A stretch of 64,000 bases of DNA, taken from NCBI RefSeq assembly GCF_003387375.1, contig NZ_QUNG01000001.1:144414-208413 (forward strand). The letters are read 5' to 3'. Each line of letters begins with the position of its first letter. Within the stretch, counting starts at the first letter, position 1. Made by a program: the position numbers and the translations under genes. Under the pieces are notes generated by a model. The model did no database searches, was not told where the DNA came from, and saw nothing but the letters and a program-made list of their open reading frames with translations. The stretch comes from Marinomonas pollencensis. GTDB taxonomy: Bacteria > Pseudomonadota > Gammaproteobacteria > Pseudomonadales > Marinomonadaceae. Below are positions 12,555 through 22,233 of this stretch, in pieces.

Positions 12555-13303
12555 GAGATCACCTTCGCTTCGTTTTTAAGTTTTTCAACCAATTCAGCCA
12601 CTGAACCAACCTTGATACCTGCTGCGCGTTCAGCTGGAGCGCTCACAGAAACAATGCTGACATTGCAGCCAACCTCAACCCCCAAGTCACTGACTGTTTT
12701 TACTTCCAAAGGCTTTCTCTTGGCTTTCATAATATTTGGCAAAGAAGCAAAGCGTGGCTCATTTAAGCGTAGGTCTGTGGTAATCACCGCAGGTAAGGTA
12801 ACCGCTAAGGTTTGCAAGCCAGCGTCGGTTTCGCGAGTCACTTGTGCTTCACCATTTTCAATAACCACTTCAGAAGCAAAAGTTGCTTGTGGGTAATCCA
12901 ATAAAGCCGCCAGCATTTGGCCGGTTTGATTATTGTCGGAATCAATGGACTGTTTCCCCATTACTACTAGGTCCGCATTTTCTTCTTTTGCGACTGCGGC
13001 TAACAACTTGGCCACCGACAAAGAATCCAGCCCATCTTCTGCTTCCACTTGAATCGCACGATCTGCCCCTAGAGCAAGAGCAGTACGCAGTGTTTCTTGG
13101 CAGGCTTTAGAACCAACGGTCACTACCACAACCTCATCGGCTACACCTTTCTCTTTCAAGCGAATCGCTTCTTCTACTGCGATTTCACAAAATGGATTCA
13201 TGGACATTTTGACATTGGTTAAATCGACGGATGACTGGTCGGCTTTAACTCGAACCTTAACGTTGTAGTCTATGACCCGCTTCACGGATACTAAAATTTT
13301 CAT
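12551..13303 (-). CDS. etfB: Electron transfer flavoprotein beta subunit
   Basis: EtfB binds AMP and carries the recognition surface for acyl-CoA dehydrogenases. I start it at the ATG at 13303 ([14 protein letters not shown], 250 residues), which has GAGGGA just upstream and matches the usual N-terminus; an extra 11 codons upstream are in frame but unlikely. Family motifs seen are [38 protein letters not shown] and [20 protein letters not shown]. The stop overlaps the etfA start by four bases. The upstream 316 bases contain no gene and presumably hold the etfBA promoter. Confidence 0.96.
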   Translation of the reverse strand: MKILVSVKRVIDYNVKVRVKADQSSVDLTNVKMSMNPFCEIAVEEAIRLKEKGVADEVVVVTVGSKACQETLRTALALGADRAIQVEAEDGLDSLSVAKLLAAVAKEENADLVVMGKQSIDSDNNQTGQMLAALLDYPQATFASEVVIENGEAQVTRETDAGLQTLAVTLPAVITTDLRLNEPRFASLPNIMKAKRKPLEVKTVSDLGVEVGCNVSIVSVSAPAERAAGIKVGSVAELVEKLKNEAKVIS

Positions 13304-13619
13304 AAGTCCCTCGCATTTATCATTAAGCTCTGTCATTTAAGTTCAAGCGCTTCTAATGACTGGTTTTATTATCGTTATGGATACGGATGAACAAACGCGG
13401 TACATCACTTGATTGCTAATACCTTAATACTAGTTTGCAAGGGATTTTCATCAATAACAAAAAAGCCCCTGTTAACTAACAAAAAAAACCACCATAAAGA
13501 AAACAGATTATTTTTTGAACGACCTTCCCGTCTTTTTAGGCGCTCATGACAAAAAGCAGCAATAAAAAAGCCCTATCCAGTTATGGATAAGGCTTTGTAA
13601 GCATCTTAGCAACATCAGT
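13304..13619. other. Intergenic region upstream of etfB
   Basis: There is no gene in these 316 bases. They hold the presumed etfBA promoter on the minus strand and, at the right, the terminator of the upstream crotonase operon. The middle is A/T-rich with A-runs near 13480-13505. No operator was recognised. Confidence 0.4.
13567..13596 (-). terminator. Terminator of the fadD/DUF2889/crotonase operon
   Basis: AAAGCC-CTATCCA pairs with TGGATA-GGCTTT with one mismatch and a four-base loop, followed on the minus strand by a T-run. It lies 24 bases after the crotonase stop. Confidence 0.8.
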
Positions 13620-14381
13620 TCAGGTTTTGCTTCGAGAAAGAAAGGCCATAAATGCCTGACGAGCTTCATTTGATCCCAATCTATCTTTAAAGATGCGCCC
13701 TTCTCGCATCAGCGCCATTTGCACGTCGTCTCGGGCTCGGTATCTCAGTAGATCTTTGCTTAAAATCACCGCTTCCGTGGGCAAATCTGCGATTTTATTG
13801 GCATAAGCCAGCGCCACATCAAACGCCTCTCCGGACTCACAAAGGTGGTTCAACATCCCCATGGCTAGCGCTTCTTCACTGCCAAAAACATCACCTAAGA
13901 TCAACTTTTCAAAGGCATTTTGATGACCAACAAGCAATGGTAACAAGTGACTAGAAGCTGCTTCAGGCACAAGGCCCAACTGCACAAAGGGAAACTGAAA
14001 ACGACTGTCTCTTGCTGCCAGTACCATATCGCAATGCAACAACATGGTGGCACCAACACCAACCGCTCGCCCTTCAACACCAGCCACCAATGGTTTCTTG
14101 TAGCTGGCTAATGTTTGTAAAAAGGCCATAACTGGTGACATTTTCTCCGGTGTTTGAGCGATCTGCACAAACTCATTGATATCATTACCCGATGAAAAGT
14201 CCGTGCCTTTACCATGAATCAAGGTGACTTTAACCGCAGGATCCACTTCCGCCCTATGCAATGCATCTGACAATGCTTGGTACATTTCAATAGTGACCGC
14301 ATTTTTCTTCGCGGCACGATTCAAGCATAAACACTGAACGCCTGCTTCGATATTCTCTATAACAAAATCGCTCACGCTCAC
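13620..14381 (-). CDS. Enoyl-CoA hydratase/isomerase family protein
   Basis: This 253-residue protein is a stand-alone crotonase-fold enzyme. The oxyanion-hole strands read FSSGNDINEF and VEGRAVGVGATMLLHCDMV. A Glu in GLVPEAASS is in the usual second catalytic position, while the first position is less typical than in true hydratases. It may therefore be an isomerase or act on a special acyl chain rather than duplicate FadB. Its ATG overlaps the stop of the DUF2889 gene by four bases, so the two are coupled within the fadD operon. A terminator follows. Confidence 0.88.
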   Translation of the reverse strand: MSVSDFVIENIEAGVQCLCLNRAAKKNAVTIEMYQALSDALHRAEVDPAVKVTLIHGKGTDFSSGNDINEFVQIAQTPEKMSPVMAFLQTLASYKKPLVAGVEGRAVGVGATMLLHCDMVLAARDSRFQFPFVQLGLVPEAASSHLLPLLVGHQNAFEKLILGDVFGSEEALAMGMLNHLCESGEAFDVALAYANKIADLPTEAVILSKDLLRYRARDDVQMALMREGRIFKDRLGSNEARQAFMAFLSRSKT

Positions 14382-14932
14382 TCCTTCTCAGGCAGTTGAA
14401 TCACCTGTTCTGCTAACAGTTTCTGTACCATAGGGCCATCATCGGACCAACCATGACACGTATTCACCAGCCCTATCAAAGCCTGAGGGACAGCGCTTGG
14501 GTATTTTTCTGCTAGAGGTTGCCACATGGTTTGAAAAGCCGTCGTAGCTGCGACTGGCAATAGCTCTAAAACATGCGTACAGCCCACCTTACCGGCATAG
14601 TTTTCCTTTAACCAACGACTCCAACCAGGGCCAATCCGAGTACCTTTTATCTGCTCAAAACTCGGCACAGCACCACCACAAGAAGGAAAAGGAAACGCCG
14701 CCATATTTACTTCTATATCATGAATCAGGAACTTATCATCCAAAATCAACCTAACACTAATGTCGTGGAAAGGTGAGCCATTCGGCACTGGACTGCCATC
14801 GTACTCCCGCACCACATCATAGGTTTTTCGGTCAATCATTTGGGCTTCTATTTCCCACAGCCCATCCTCTCTCAAATAGCCATTCGAGGAGATGCTACGA
14901 CAATGCATATGCTCACGTTTAGAAGGCAGCAT
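14378..14932 (-). CDS. DUF2889 domain protein
   Basis: This 184-residue protein fits DUF2889 (CRSISSNGYLREDGLWEIEA near the start, then IDRKTYDV, HDISVRL and GCTHVLELLP). The role of the family is not established, but members are often found among acyl-CoA metabolism genes, as here. An AAGGAG six bases ahead of the ATG at 14932 fixes the start. It begins 14 bases after fadD and overlaps the crotonase start by four bases, so the three are almost certainly one operon. No signal peptide or membrane segment is visible, so it is likely cytoplasmic. Confidence 0.8.
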   Translation of the reverse strand: MLPSKREHMHCRSISSNGYLREDGLWEIEAQMIDRKTYDVVREYDGSPVPNGSPFHDISVRLILDDKFLIHDIEVNMAAFPFPSCGGAVPSFEQIKGTRIGPGWSRWLKENYAGKVGCTHVLELLPVAATTAFQTMWQPLAEKYPSAVPQALIGLVNTCHGWSDDGPMVQKLLAEQVIQLPEKE

Positions 14933-14946
14933 AATGAACTCCTTCG

Positions 14947-16629
14947 TTATGTTTGCTCGTCTCGCAAAGCGCGGCGTAACACTTTCCCAACATTCGTTTT
15001 AGGCAATTCTTGGCGTACTTCTATGTATTTTGGCACCTTATAAGCCGCCAAATTTTCCTTACAATAGGCCCGTACCGCCTGCATATCGAGATCTTGAATA
15101 CCGTCTTTAAGGGTGACAAAAATCTTCACTGCCTCGCCCGTTTTATCATCTGGCACTCCTATCGCCGCAGACTCAAGGATATCAGGGTGACTGGATAAGC
15201 AGTCTTCCACTTCTGTTGGATAAACATTAAACCCAGAGACAATGATCATGTCTTTCGCACGATCAACAATTTGCAGGTAACCATCAGCATGCTGCATGGC
15301 GATGTCACCCGTCATCAAGAAGCCATCCGGCGTCATGACTTCAGCCGTGGCTTCTGGGCGCTGCCAATAGCCTTTCATCACCTGTGGGCCACGTACGCAC
15401 AACATGCCAACTTCCCCTTGCGCTACCTCATTGCCCTCTTCATCCTGTATTTTGATGTCAGTTTCATCGACAGGAAGACCAATCGTACCAATGCGCTCTT
15501 CCCCACAAGGGTTAAAAGACACCACGGGGGAGGTTTCCGTTAAGCCATAGCCTTCCACCACAGTACAACCGGTAATCTCCTTCCAGCGATCTGCAGCGGC
15601 ATGGGTGAGCGGCATACCACCAGAACAGGTGATTTTGAGTGCAGAGAAATCCAAGGCCGCAAATTCTGCTTTATTACACAAGCCAACAAATAAAGTATTA
15701 AGGCCCACAAAGCCGCTAAACTGCCATTTTTTCAGCTCTTTAATAAAACCAGGAATGTCTCGTGGGTTCGGAATCAATACGGAATGACCACCCGCTTCGA
15801 TCATGGTGAGCCCATGAATTAAAAACGCATAAATATGGTAAAGCGGCAAAGGAGCAATGAAGGTTTCTTTCCCATCTTCCAACACATCTTGCAACCTAAA
15901 GCTCAATTGATGCATGTTGGACAAGAGATTGGCATGGGTAAGCATAGCGCCTTTCGCCACCCCAGTAGTACCACCTGTGTACTGCAGTACGGCAATATCC
16001 GCAGGCTGTGTTGTCACTGGTGCCACGCTTTTGCCAAGGCCTTTTTCCAGCGCTTGATTTAGGCTAATCGCTTGAGGTAAATGGTAAGCTGGAACCATTT
16101 TTTTTACGTACTTAACAATCGAGTTAATCAAAATACGCTTTGGCGTACTGTGAAAATCAGCGATTTCGGTGATTATTAAGTGCTTGATAGAGGTTTTATG
16201 AAGGATCTTCTCCACATGGCTCGCCATGTTAGCAAACACCACCAACGCCTTAACATCCGCATCATTAAATTGGTGTTCAAGCTCTTTAGGGGTATAAAGA
16301 GGGTTGGTGTTCACGACCGTTAAACCCGCTTTCATCGCACCAAAAACCACCACCGGGTACTGCACCACGTTTGGCAACTGCACGGCAATACGATCGCCCG
16401 GTTGCAGGTCGGTACAATGCTGTAGATAGGCTGCGAACTGATCAGATTTTTGTGCTAAATCAGCATAAGAAAGCGTACAACCAACACTGGTAAAAGCAGG
16501 CTTAGTCGCGAATTTTTGGCAAGAGACATTCAACACATCCAACAAAGATGTATAGTGATGAGGGTTTAGAGATTCTGGAATATAGCTACCAGGCTCTTTC
16601 GATATCGTAGAGATATTTTCCGTCTGCAT
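14947..16629 (-). CDS. fadD: Long-chain acyl-CoA synthetase (FadD-type)
   Basis: This enzyme activates fatty acids to acyl-CoA with ATP through an acyl-adenylate. The 560-residue length matches FadD. The AMP-binding signature YTGGTTGVAKGAMLTH, the GYGLTETSPVV motif, the VRGPQVMKGYW region, the hinge around GDIA and DRAKDMIIVSGFNVYP, and the C-terminal PKTNVGKVLRR lysine motif are all present. GGAG six bases before the ATG at 16629 supports the start. It leads an operon with the DUF2889 and crotonase genes. The window has no FadL, so outer-membrane uptake must be encoded elsewhere. Confidence 0.94.
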   Translation of the reverse strand: MQTENISTISKEPGSYIPESLNPHHYTSLLDVLNVSCQKFATKPAFTSVGCTLSYADLAQKSDQFAAYLQHCTDLQPGDRIAVQLPNVVQYPVVVFGAMKAGLTVVNTNPLYTPKELEHQFNDADVKALVVFANMASHVEKILHKTSIKHLIITEIADFHSTPKRILINSIVKYVKKMVPAYHLPQAISLNQALEKGLGKSVAPVTTQPADIAVLQYTGGTTGVAKGAMLTHANLLSNMHQLSFRLQDVLEDGKETFIAPLPLYHIYAFLIHGLTMIEAGGHSVLIPNPRDIPGFIKELKKWQFSGFVGLNTLFVGLCNKAEFAALDFSALKITCSGGMPLTHAAADRWKEITGCTVVEGYGLTETSPVVSFNPCGEERIGTIGLPVDETDIKIQDEEGNEVAQGEVGMLCVRGPQVMKGYWQRPEATAEVMTPDGFLMTGDIAMQHADGYLQIVDRAKDMIIVSGFNVYPTEVEDCLSSHPDILESAAIGVPDDKTGEAVKIFVTLKDGIQDLDMQAVRAYCKENLAAYKVPKYIEVRQELPKTNVGKVLRRALRDEQT

Positions 16630-16737
16630 TGATTACTCCAGTTATTTTTGTTGTTAGGAGAATGAAGCATCATCTAAAACACCCGAGCGTACGAATACAC
16701 TCGGGTTATCACACATTCGCAGTGCGGTTTTAGATTA

Positions 16738-17052
16738 CTACTGGGGAAATATTTGCGTTAACTTAGTGGCCAACATAATGTCCCCTTCAGCACGAATTTT
16801 GCCCTGCATAAAAGCAGCCATGCCGTCCAATTCACCAGTCATCACACTTTTAAGTGTATCCAAATCCATTTCCAGCGTAACAGTAGGGTCATCGTGATCC
16901 CCTTCTCCTAGCGTACATTCACCATCGTCGATGGTGACATAGTAACTGGCGCCCTCTTCCATATTAAATTGGAAAATAGCATCCATTCCATCCGCTTGAT
17001 CCGCATCAAAACGGCTTACCATGTCGTCAAATACAGCGTTCGCTTCGCTCAT
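16738..17052 (-). CDS. SCP2 sterol-transfer-domain protein
   Basis: This acidic 104-residue protein consists of one SCP2 domain: an N-terminal amphipathic helix, a beta sheet around GASYYVTIDDGECTLGEGDHDDPTVTLEM, and the family-typical segment MTGELDGMAAFMQGKIRAEGDIMLA. SCP2 domains bind lipids or acyl-CoA in a hydrophobic tunnel. Single-domain bacterial versions commonly sit beside acyl-CoA dehydrogenase genes, as this one does (about 100 bases downstream of the dehydrogenase). A role in carrying acyl-CoA is inference. An AGAGGGTGA ribosome site precedes the ATG. Confidence 0.9.
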   Translation of the reverse strand: MSEANAVFDDMVSRFDADQADGMDAIFQFNMEEGASYYVTIDDGECTLGEGDHDDPTVTLEMDLDTLKSVMTGELDGMAAFMQGKIRAEGDIMLATKLTQIFPQ

Positions 17053-17154
17053 TGTGTCACCCTCTTAGTCTAGACTCTTTTTATCTGTTTGTTGAGCACC
17101 CAGTATCGATAAACTGGGTACTGATAAATGTTTTTCTTCTTTGCTAATAACCAG

Positions 17155-18960
17155 TTAGGCATTCAGGAAAAGAAAATTCTCTTCGTCCATCGCCAACAAA
17201 TTATCGACTCCAGACAACATTGCCTCAGCATGAGCACGGGTACGTGGTAACAAGCGCTCATAATAGAAAGTCGCGGTTTGCAGTTTCGCCGTGTAAAAGC
17301 CAACTTCGTCAGACCCTTGGTCTAGCTTAGTTTGTGCTGTGATCGCCATACGCGCCCAAAAGTAGGCTAACACCACGTAACCAGAGAACATTAGGTAGTC
17401 AACAGAGGCAGCACCCACTTCATCCTTATTACGCATAGCTTTCATGCCAATTTTCATTGTCAAATCTCCCCACTCTCCATTCACTTTATCCAGAGCAGAA
17501 ATGTAAGATTTGAAACGTTTATCGCCCTTATGTTCTTTACAGAACTTATGGATGATTTTTGTAAAGCGACGCAATGTAGCGCCTTGAGTCATCAAGACTT
17601 TGCGACCCAGCAAATCAAGTGCCTGAATGCCGGTGGTGCCTTCATAAAGCATAGAGATACGGCAATCACGAACATTTTGCTCCATGCCCCATTCGGCAAT
17701 AAAACCGTGACCACCGAACACTTGTAGTCCCTGATTCGCTGCTTCAAAACCGGTTTCGGTTAAAAAGGCTTTAGCAATCGGCGTCAACAATGACATCAAC
17801 TCATCCGCTTCCGCCTTTTCTTCTTCATTACCGTGTTTGGTTTTATCCACCAGCAAAGAACAATAATGAATTAGTGCTCGCCCACCTTCCGCAAAGGCCT
17901 TTTGTGTCAATAACATACGACGAACATCAGGATGAACAATAATAGGATCGGCAGCCTTATCCGGCGCTTTGGCACCAGACAAAGAACGCATTTGCAAACG
18001 ATCTTTCGCGTAAGTAACGGAGTTTTGTAGCGCCCATTCAGAGTGTGCAAGACCTTGTAATGCAGTACCAAGGCGAGCCGTGTTCATAAAGGTAAACATG
18101 CAATTCAGACCACGGTTTGGCTCACCAATAAGGAAGCCTTTCGCGCCATCAAAATTCATCACACATGTGGCGTTACCATGAATCCCCATCTTGTGTTCAA
18201 TCGAACCACAAGCCACTTGATTCCGGTCGCCAACATCACCGGACTCGGTAACATTGAATTTCGGCACGATAAACAGAGAAATACCCTTGGTACCCGCAGG
18301 CGCATCAGGCAAACGCGCCAATACGATATGGACAATATTTTCTGCCATATCATGCTCACCCGCCGAGATGAAAATCTTCGTGCCAGATAGCGAGTAGCTA
18401 CCATCAGCATTCGGCTCGGCTTTGGTTTTAAGCATGCCTAAATCGGTACCACAATGGGGTTCAGTCAGACACATGGTGCCGGTCCATTCGCCGGAAACCA
18501 GTTTTGTTAGGTAGGTTTGTTTTTGCTCATCGGTACCATGTTGTTCAATGGTATTCATTGCGCCATGACTCAAGCCTGGGTACATCCCCCACGACCAGTT
18601 TGCAGTGGCCACCATTTCTGTGATCATCATGCCTAATGAATCAGGAAGACCTTGACCACCCACCGCTTCTGGGTGAGATAAAGAAGGCCAGCCGCCATCA
18701 ACATATTGTTGATAGGCTTCTTTAAAACCGTCAGGTGTCGTCACAACACCATCTTCAAACTGACAACCTTGCTGGTCGCCAACACGATTTAGAGGAGACA
18801 AAACCCGCTCCGCAAATTTGGCACCTTCTTCTAAGATTGCCGACACCATATCTGGTGTGGCTTCTTCGCCACCGGGTAAATTCGCGTAATGAGCATTAAT
18901 GTCGAGTAGCTCTTCAGTGACAAATTTAATATCGCGTATGGGTGCTTTGTATTCAGGCAT
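17155..18960 (-). CDS. Acyl-CoA dehydrogenase, 600-residue FadE-like/DmdC-like type
   Basis: This flavoprotein dehydrogenates an acyl-CoA at the alpha-beta bond and hands electrons to ETF. It belongs to the roughly 600-residue class with an extra C-terminal domain. [17 protein letters not shown] marks the FAD/substrate middle domain, and the catalytic Glu is in [18 protein letters not shown]. The same class includes medium/long-chain dehydrogenases of pseudomonads and DmdC, the methylmercaptopropionyl-CoA dehydrogenase of DMSP demethylation, which sequence reading alone cannot exclude. With SCP2, fadD, etfBA and fadBA on the same strand, general beta-oxidation is the simpler reading. It is monocistronic or co-transcribed with the SCP2 gene. 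Confidence 0.92.
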   Translation of the reverse strand: MPEYKAPIRDIKFVTEELLDINAHYANLPGGEEATPDMVSAILEEGAKFAERVLSPLNRVGDQQGCQFEDGVVTTPDGFKEAYQQYVDGGWPSLSHPEAVGGQGLPDSLGMMITEMVATANWSWGMYPGLSHGAMNTIEQHGTDEQKQTYLTKLVSGEWTGTMCLTEPHCGTDLGMLKTKAEPNADGSYSLSGTKIFISAGEHDMAENIVHIVLARLPDAPAGTKGISLFIVPKFNVTESGDVGDRNQVACGSIEHKMGIHGNATCVMNFDGAKGFLIGEPNRGLNCMFTFMNTARLGTALQGLAHSEWALQNSVTYAKDRLQMRSLSGAKAPDKAADPIIVHPDVRRMLLTQKAFAEGGRALIHYCSLLVDKTKHGNEEEKAEADELMSLLTPIAKAFLTETGFEAANQGLQVFGGHGFIAEWGMEQNVRDCRISMLYEGTTGIQALDLLGRKVLMTQGATLRRFTKIIHKFCKEHKGDKRFKSYISALDKVNGEWGDLTMKIGMKAMRNKDEVGAASVDYLMFSGYVVLAYFWARMAITAQTKLDQGSDEVGFYTAKLQTATFYYERLLPRTRAHAEAMLSGVDNLLAMDEENFLFLNA

Positions 18961-19065
18961 AGCCTATAACCTCTTATTGTTTTTATCTTGCCTCGGTTCG
19001 CTAAACAAACCCAGTTCTATGCTAGAAAGAGTCGTCCATCAGCAAGGTTCGCTCAATAACAAAAG

Positions 19066-19105
19066 ACACCAAGATTAATGACAAAATTAATCAATGGTGT
19101 TTTTT
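19066..19105. terminator. Bidirectional terminator-like hairpin
   Basis: ACACCA-GATTAAT pairs with ATTAATC-TGGTGT with small internal bulges and a six-base loop. T-rich runs follow on both strands. It lies beyond the stop of the COG0523 GTPase gene and before the acyl-CoA dehydrogenase start. Confidence 0.7.
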
Positions 19106-19169
19106 ACGTTCAACAAGAGAAAACAAGAAACAATAAAAGAAGGGAGAAATATAAGATTTTAGAAGGGTT

Positions 19170-20207
19170 TTAACGAACTTTGTCTACAAAAGAGCACACA
19201 TTACTTTCCCAGACCTCTTCATCAAGGCCAATCACCTCGAAGCGATTTGATTGATCCCAAGGTGACATTTTCATAGACAATATGCCTCTGGAGCCATTAA
19301 CAAAAAGCGCTTTATTGGGCCCGAGAAGAAAAACCCCCTTGATACGGTAGATTCCTTTATCACGGATTAATGCGGCTAACCCAGAACGCAATCGACTCTC
19401 AGCAAAAATACAATCAGCGGGCCATTGCCAGCCAACGACCTTCATACCACCTTGCTGCTTCACATAGTGACGCTTCTTATTGGCTTGTCTGCTTGGCTTA
19501 TCGTACTGCTCTATATGGCTGTGATCGTGATCATGACTGGGCTGGTACTTATGAAGGTCGGCGGGCTGCGAGGCTACTATTTTTCCAGCGTCTATCTCTC
19601 TAATCTGCAAACGTGGATCTAGGTCTTCCTCCAGCAGCTTCATGGTCGTGTTCATGACTAACTGTTCTGCCAATAGGCCTCGTGCTTGACAATATTCCAT
19701 GAGGCGCCTTGTGTCCGCCTCACAGTAATCCGTCACATGACTTGCCACCAGCACATCGGCACATTCCAACTGGTCGTTAAAAATAGCGTGTTGCGTGTAA
19801 CGCGTATCGGCTAAATTACGTGCATCAAGCACACAAAACGCCCCAGTCAGCCACAATACATCTTGGTACTGAGGTGCGTTTAAAGACGCGATAATTTGTT
19901 TAGGGTGACCCAACCCAGAAGGCTCAATCAAAATACGATCTGGGTTTTGCTCGCGAATTAACTGATTGATCCCCTGTGTAAATGCTGTTGAGGTAACACA
20001 ACAAACACAACCACCAGGCACTTCTTTAATGGCCACACCTGTGTCACTTAACAGGGCCCCGTCCAGCCCAATATCGCCAAACTCATTGACCAATACTGCC
20101 CAGCGCTCATAAGCTGGCACTTGGGCGAGCAGGCTGCGAATTAATGTGGTTTTACCGGCACCTAAAAAGCCCGTAACCAGGCTGACTTTGATTCCCTGAT
20201 AGCGCAT
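19170..20207 (-). CDS. COG0523 (CobW/YjiA-type) GTPase, putative metallochaperone
   Basis: This 345-residue G3E-family P-loop GTPase has Walker A GFLGAGKTTLI, the NEFGD strand, the family CxCC metal site GGCVCC, and the segment LIEPSGLGHP. A His-rich linker (HDHDHSH around residues 222-229) and the CobW C-terminal domain follow. Members deliver metals such as zinc or cobalt to client proteins. The G4 nucleotide-specificity motif is degenerate: where [NT]KxD is usual, the residues read HVTD. The neighbouring RNA methyltransferase lies only 25 bases upstream, so they may share a transcript. Neither the metal nor the client can be read from the context. Confidence 0.88.
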   Translation of the reverse strand: MRYQGIKVSLVTGFLGAGKTTLIRSLLAQVPAYERWAVLVNEFGDIGLDGALLSDTGVAIKEVPGGCVCCVTSTAFTQGINQLIREQNPDRILIEPSGLGHPKQIIASLNAPQYQDVLWLTGAFCVLDARNLADTRYTQHAIFNDQLECADVLVASHVTDYCEADTRRLMEYCQARGLLAEQLVMNTTMKLLEEDLDPRLQIREIDAGKIVASQPADLHKYQPSHDHDHSHIEQYDKPSRQANKKRHYVKQQGGMKVVGWQWPADCIFAESRLRSGLAALIRDKGIYRIKGVFLLGPNKALFVNGSRGILSMKMSPWDQSNRFEVIGLDEEVWESNVCSFVDKVR

Positions 20208-20232
20208 TTCTTCTCCTAAAACACAAGGCGAG

Positions 20233-20766
20233 CTACTTTCGGGGGGCGCGCACTTTGACGTTATTATTGACGTCTTTACTGCGTCGAATCAGCTCATCAT
20301 CCGCCACTAATTGAGTGGATTTAGCCAAACGATCATAAAGTAAAACATTCACCGAAGCGGCCAAATTCATGCAACCGACGGTAGGCACGAATACCACATG
20401 ATCGGCACGATCGACCACTTTTTGGCTAATCGTGCCATCCTCCGGACCAAACACATATAAGGCCTTTTTAGGGTGTTCAAAGTAAGGCAAAGGGGTTGCG
20501 CCCTGGATCAAATCCACACAAACAATTTTTGTTTCTTCATCCACTGCATCGATTAACTCATCCACGCCAAGGGACTCTATGTTGATCAATGGAATCGAGG
20601 TGTGGGCTTTTTTCGTATCGGTTGCCAACTTAGCGGCTCGATCATAGCGTGCACCTGAGTACAGCACTTGATCCACTTGATAACAGCCCGCTGCGCGCAT
20701 CACAGCACCTACGTTTGAAGTACTTTTTGGATTGGTTAAACCAATAGAAACAAAATCACTATTCAT
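20233..20766 (-). CDS. SpoU/TrmH-family RNA 2'-O-methyltransferase
   Basis: This 177-residue protein carries the three SPOUT motifs: NVGAVMRAAGCY near the N-terminus, YVFGPEDGTIS, and GCMNLAASVNVLLYDR, which together form the trefoil-knot SAM site. It is compact, the size of TrmL-type enzymes rather than TrmJ. The target nucleotide cannot be decided by eye. The C-terminus is basic (VKVRAPRK), consistent with RNA binding. It lies 25 bases upstream of the COG0523 GTPase gene on the same strand. The ribosome site is weak (AAGG about 14 bases upstream of ATG). Confidence 0.88.
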   Translation of the reverse strand: MNSDFVSIGLTNPKSTSNVGAVMRAAGCYQVDQVLYSGARYDRAAKLATDTKKAHTSIPLINIESLGVDELIDAVDEETKIVCVDLIQGATPLPYFEHPKKALYVFGPEDGTISQKVVDRADHVVFVPTVGCMNLAASVNVLLYDRLAKSTQLVADDELIRRSKDVNNNVKVRAPRK

Positions 20767-20955
20767 TAGAAAAAATAGACCTTAAGGAAACGAAGCGAGG
20801 AATAAAAAAGACGCAATCAAAAAGCATAAATCATACCACTGTTTTGCGTAATTCCCAGTAATAAGGCAACACCTCGCATCTGCCGCACCGAGATTGCTCC
20901 AACGACACAATTCAAGCTATGCTGACTTTTTATGCCACTGTTACGAGTAAACAAG

Positions 20956-21816
20956 ATGTCCTTTATTAAAAAATGTGGTTTAACGCTGTTCGCCGCAGCT
21001 GCATTCCAAAGCCAAGCGGCGTCAGTCTGGAAAGTCGCGTCTGGTAATCAGACCTTATTTCTAGGCGGCACTATTCATATTTTAAGCCCAGATGACTACC
21101 CTCTTCCTGCGGCCTACGATCAAGCTTACAACGCCTCAGACAAGGTGGTATTTGAAACCGATATCAGCGCCATCAATTCCCGTGAATTTCAACAAAAGCT
21201 GATCAACCAATTGTCATACCGAGATGGCACCACGATTGATCAAGTGCTCCAACCTGAGACTTACCAAGCACTGACTCACTTTCTCGAAGCACGCCATATT
21301 CCATTCAGCAAAATCGCACCGCTAAAACCCAGCCTCATCGCCATGACATTAAGCGTCATGGAATTACAATCGCTGGGCTTCACCAGCGAAGGGGTAGACC
21401 AATATTATGCCGCCAAAGCCACCATAGACCACAAACCTCAAGGCTGGCTTGAAGCACCTCAAGACCAAATCGATGTGCTAGAAAGTTTAGGCGAAGGGGA
21501 CGAAAATGAAATGATGGCGTACTCTCTACAAGACATTGAAGACATGCCAAACACAGTAGATACACTCAGACAAAGCTGGCGTGACGGCAATATGGTGGCC
21601 ATGGCGGAAGCAACAATTACCGAGTTTAAGCAAGATTACCCCGACATATATCAGGCATTATTGGTCGAGCGAAACAACCTCTGGATGCCTCAAATTGAAA
21701 CCATGCTAAAGGATGACAGCACCGAATTTATTATGGTCGGTGCCATGCACCTTGCTGGCCCCGATGGCATATTAGCCAGACTGGCAGCACGCGGTTACCA
21801 AATAGAAAAACTCTAA
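20956..21816 (+). CDS. TraB/GumN family protein, exported
   Basis: This 286-residue protein has a Sec signal peptide (KKCGLTLFAAAAFQSQA) followed by a TraB/GumN domain, with LGGTIHILSPDDYPLP, the acidic strand VVFETDIS and the C-terminal GAMHLAGPDGILARL. Members resemble the Tiki peptidase fold, with conserved His and Glu residues thought to bind metal, but bacterial functions are largely unknown. I place the start at the ATG at 20956, eight bases after a GAG. An in-frame ATG at 20932 would add eight residues before the signal peptide. It is convergent with the CPXCG gene, 28 bases away. Confidence 0.85.
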   Translation: MSFIKKCGLTLFAAAAFQSQAASVWKVASGNQTLFLGGTIHILSPDDYPLPAAYDQAYNASDKVVFETDISAINSREFQQKLINQLSYRDGTTIDQVLQPETYQALTHFLEARHIPFSKIAPLKPSLIAMTLSVMELQSLGFTSEGVDQYYAAKATIDHKPQGWLEAPQDQIDVLESLGEGDENEMMAYSLQDIEDMPNTVDTLRQSWRDGNMVAMAEATITEFKQDYPDIYQALLVERNNLWMPQIETMLKDDSTEFIMVGAMHLAGPDGILARLAARGYQIEKL

Positions 21817-21844
21817 CTTGCTCTAATCTGATCAGAAAGCGAGG

Positions 21845-22042
21845 CTAAAACGTTTCGTTTTCTGAGCGCACCAACACTCTGGGGCTCCCCTCTCGCTCTG
21901 AATCCACATAGAAAACAATAGGCTGGCAACAGACTTGGCAGTCTTCTATGTACTCTTGCGACTCTTCCAAGAGCTCCACACTTACGCTCTCTCTTTCGCC
22001 ACAATAAGGGCATACAATGTCTATTTCGAGCAAATCATTCAT
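21845..22042 (-). CDS. CPXCG-motif zinc-ribbon protein
   Basis: This 65-residue protein matches the small Cys_rich_CPXG family: CPYCGE at residues 11-16, an acidic middle (ELLEESQEYIEDC) and CQVC at 35-38, giving a C4 zinc ribbon, followed by PIVFYVD. The role is unknown; the family is widespread in proteobacteria as a stand-alone gene. A larger overlapping frame on the same strand is not coding. It is convergent with the TraB gene. Confidence 0.85.
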   Translation of the reverse strand: MNDLLEIDIVCPYCGERESVSVELLEESQEYIEDCQVCCQPIVFYVDSEREGSPRVLVRSENETF

Positions 22043-22233
22043 CTGTCTGTCCTCGTCTTCGACTGGGTTTTGTTCACTGCTGTCACTACCCTAACACCTG
22101 CGCTTGGCTGGCCTGAATACAAACAGCAAACAAGCTGTCTTTTACCTTCGCAAAAGCCCGCTATTGATATATGATGCGCCCCTCATTTTTCATGCCATCT
22201 GCGGCTTTATAAGCCCAGCTCAACAAGGTCATT

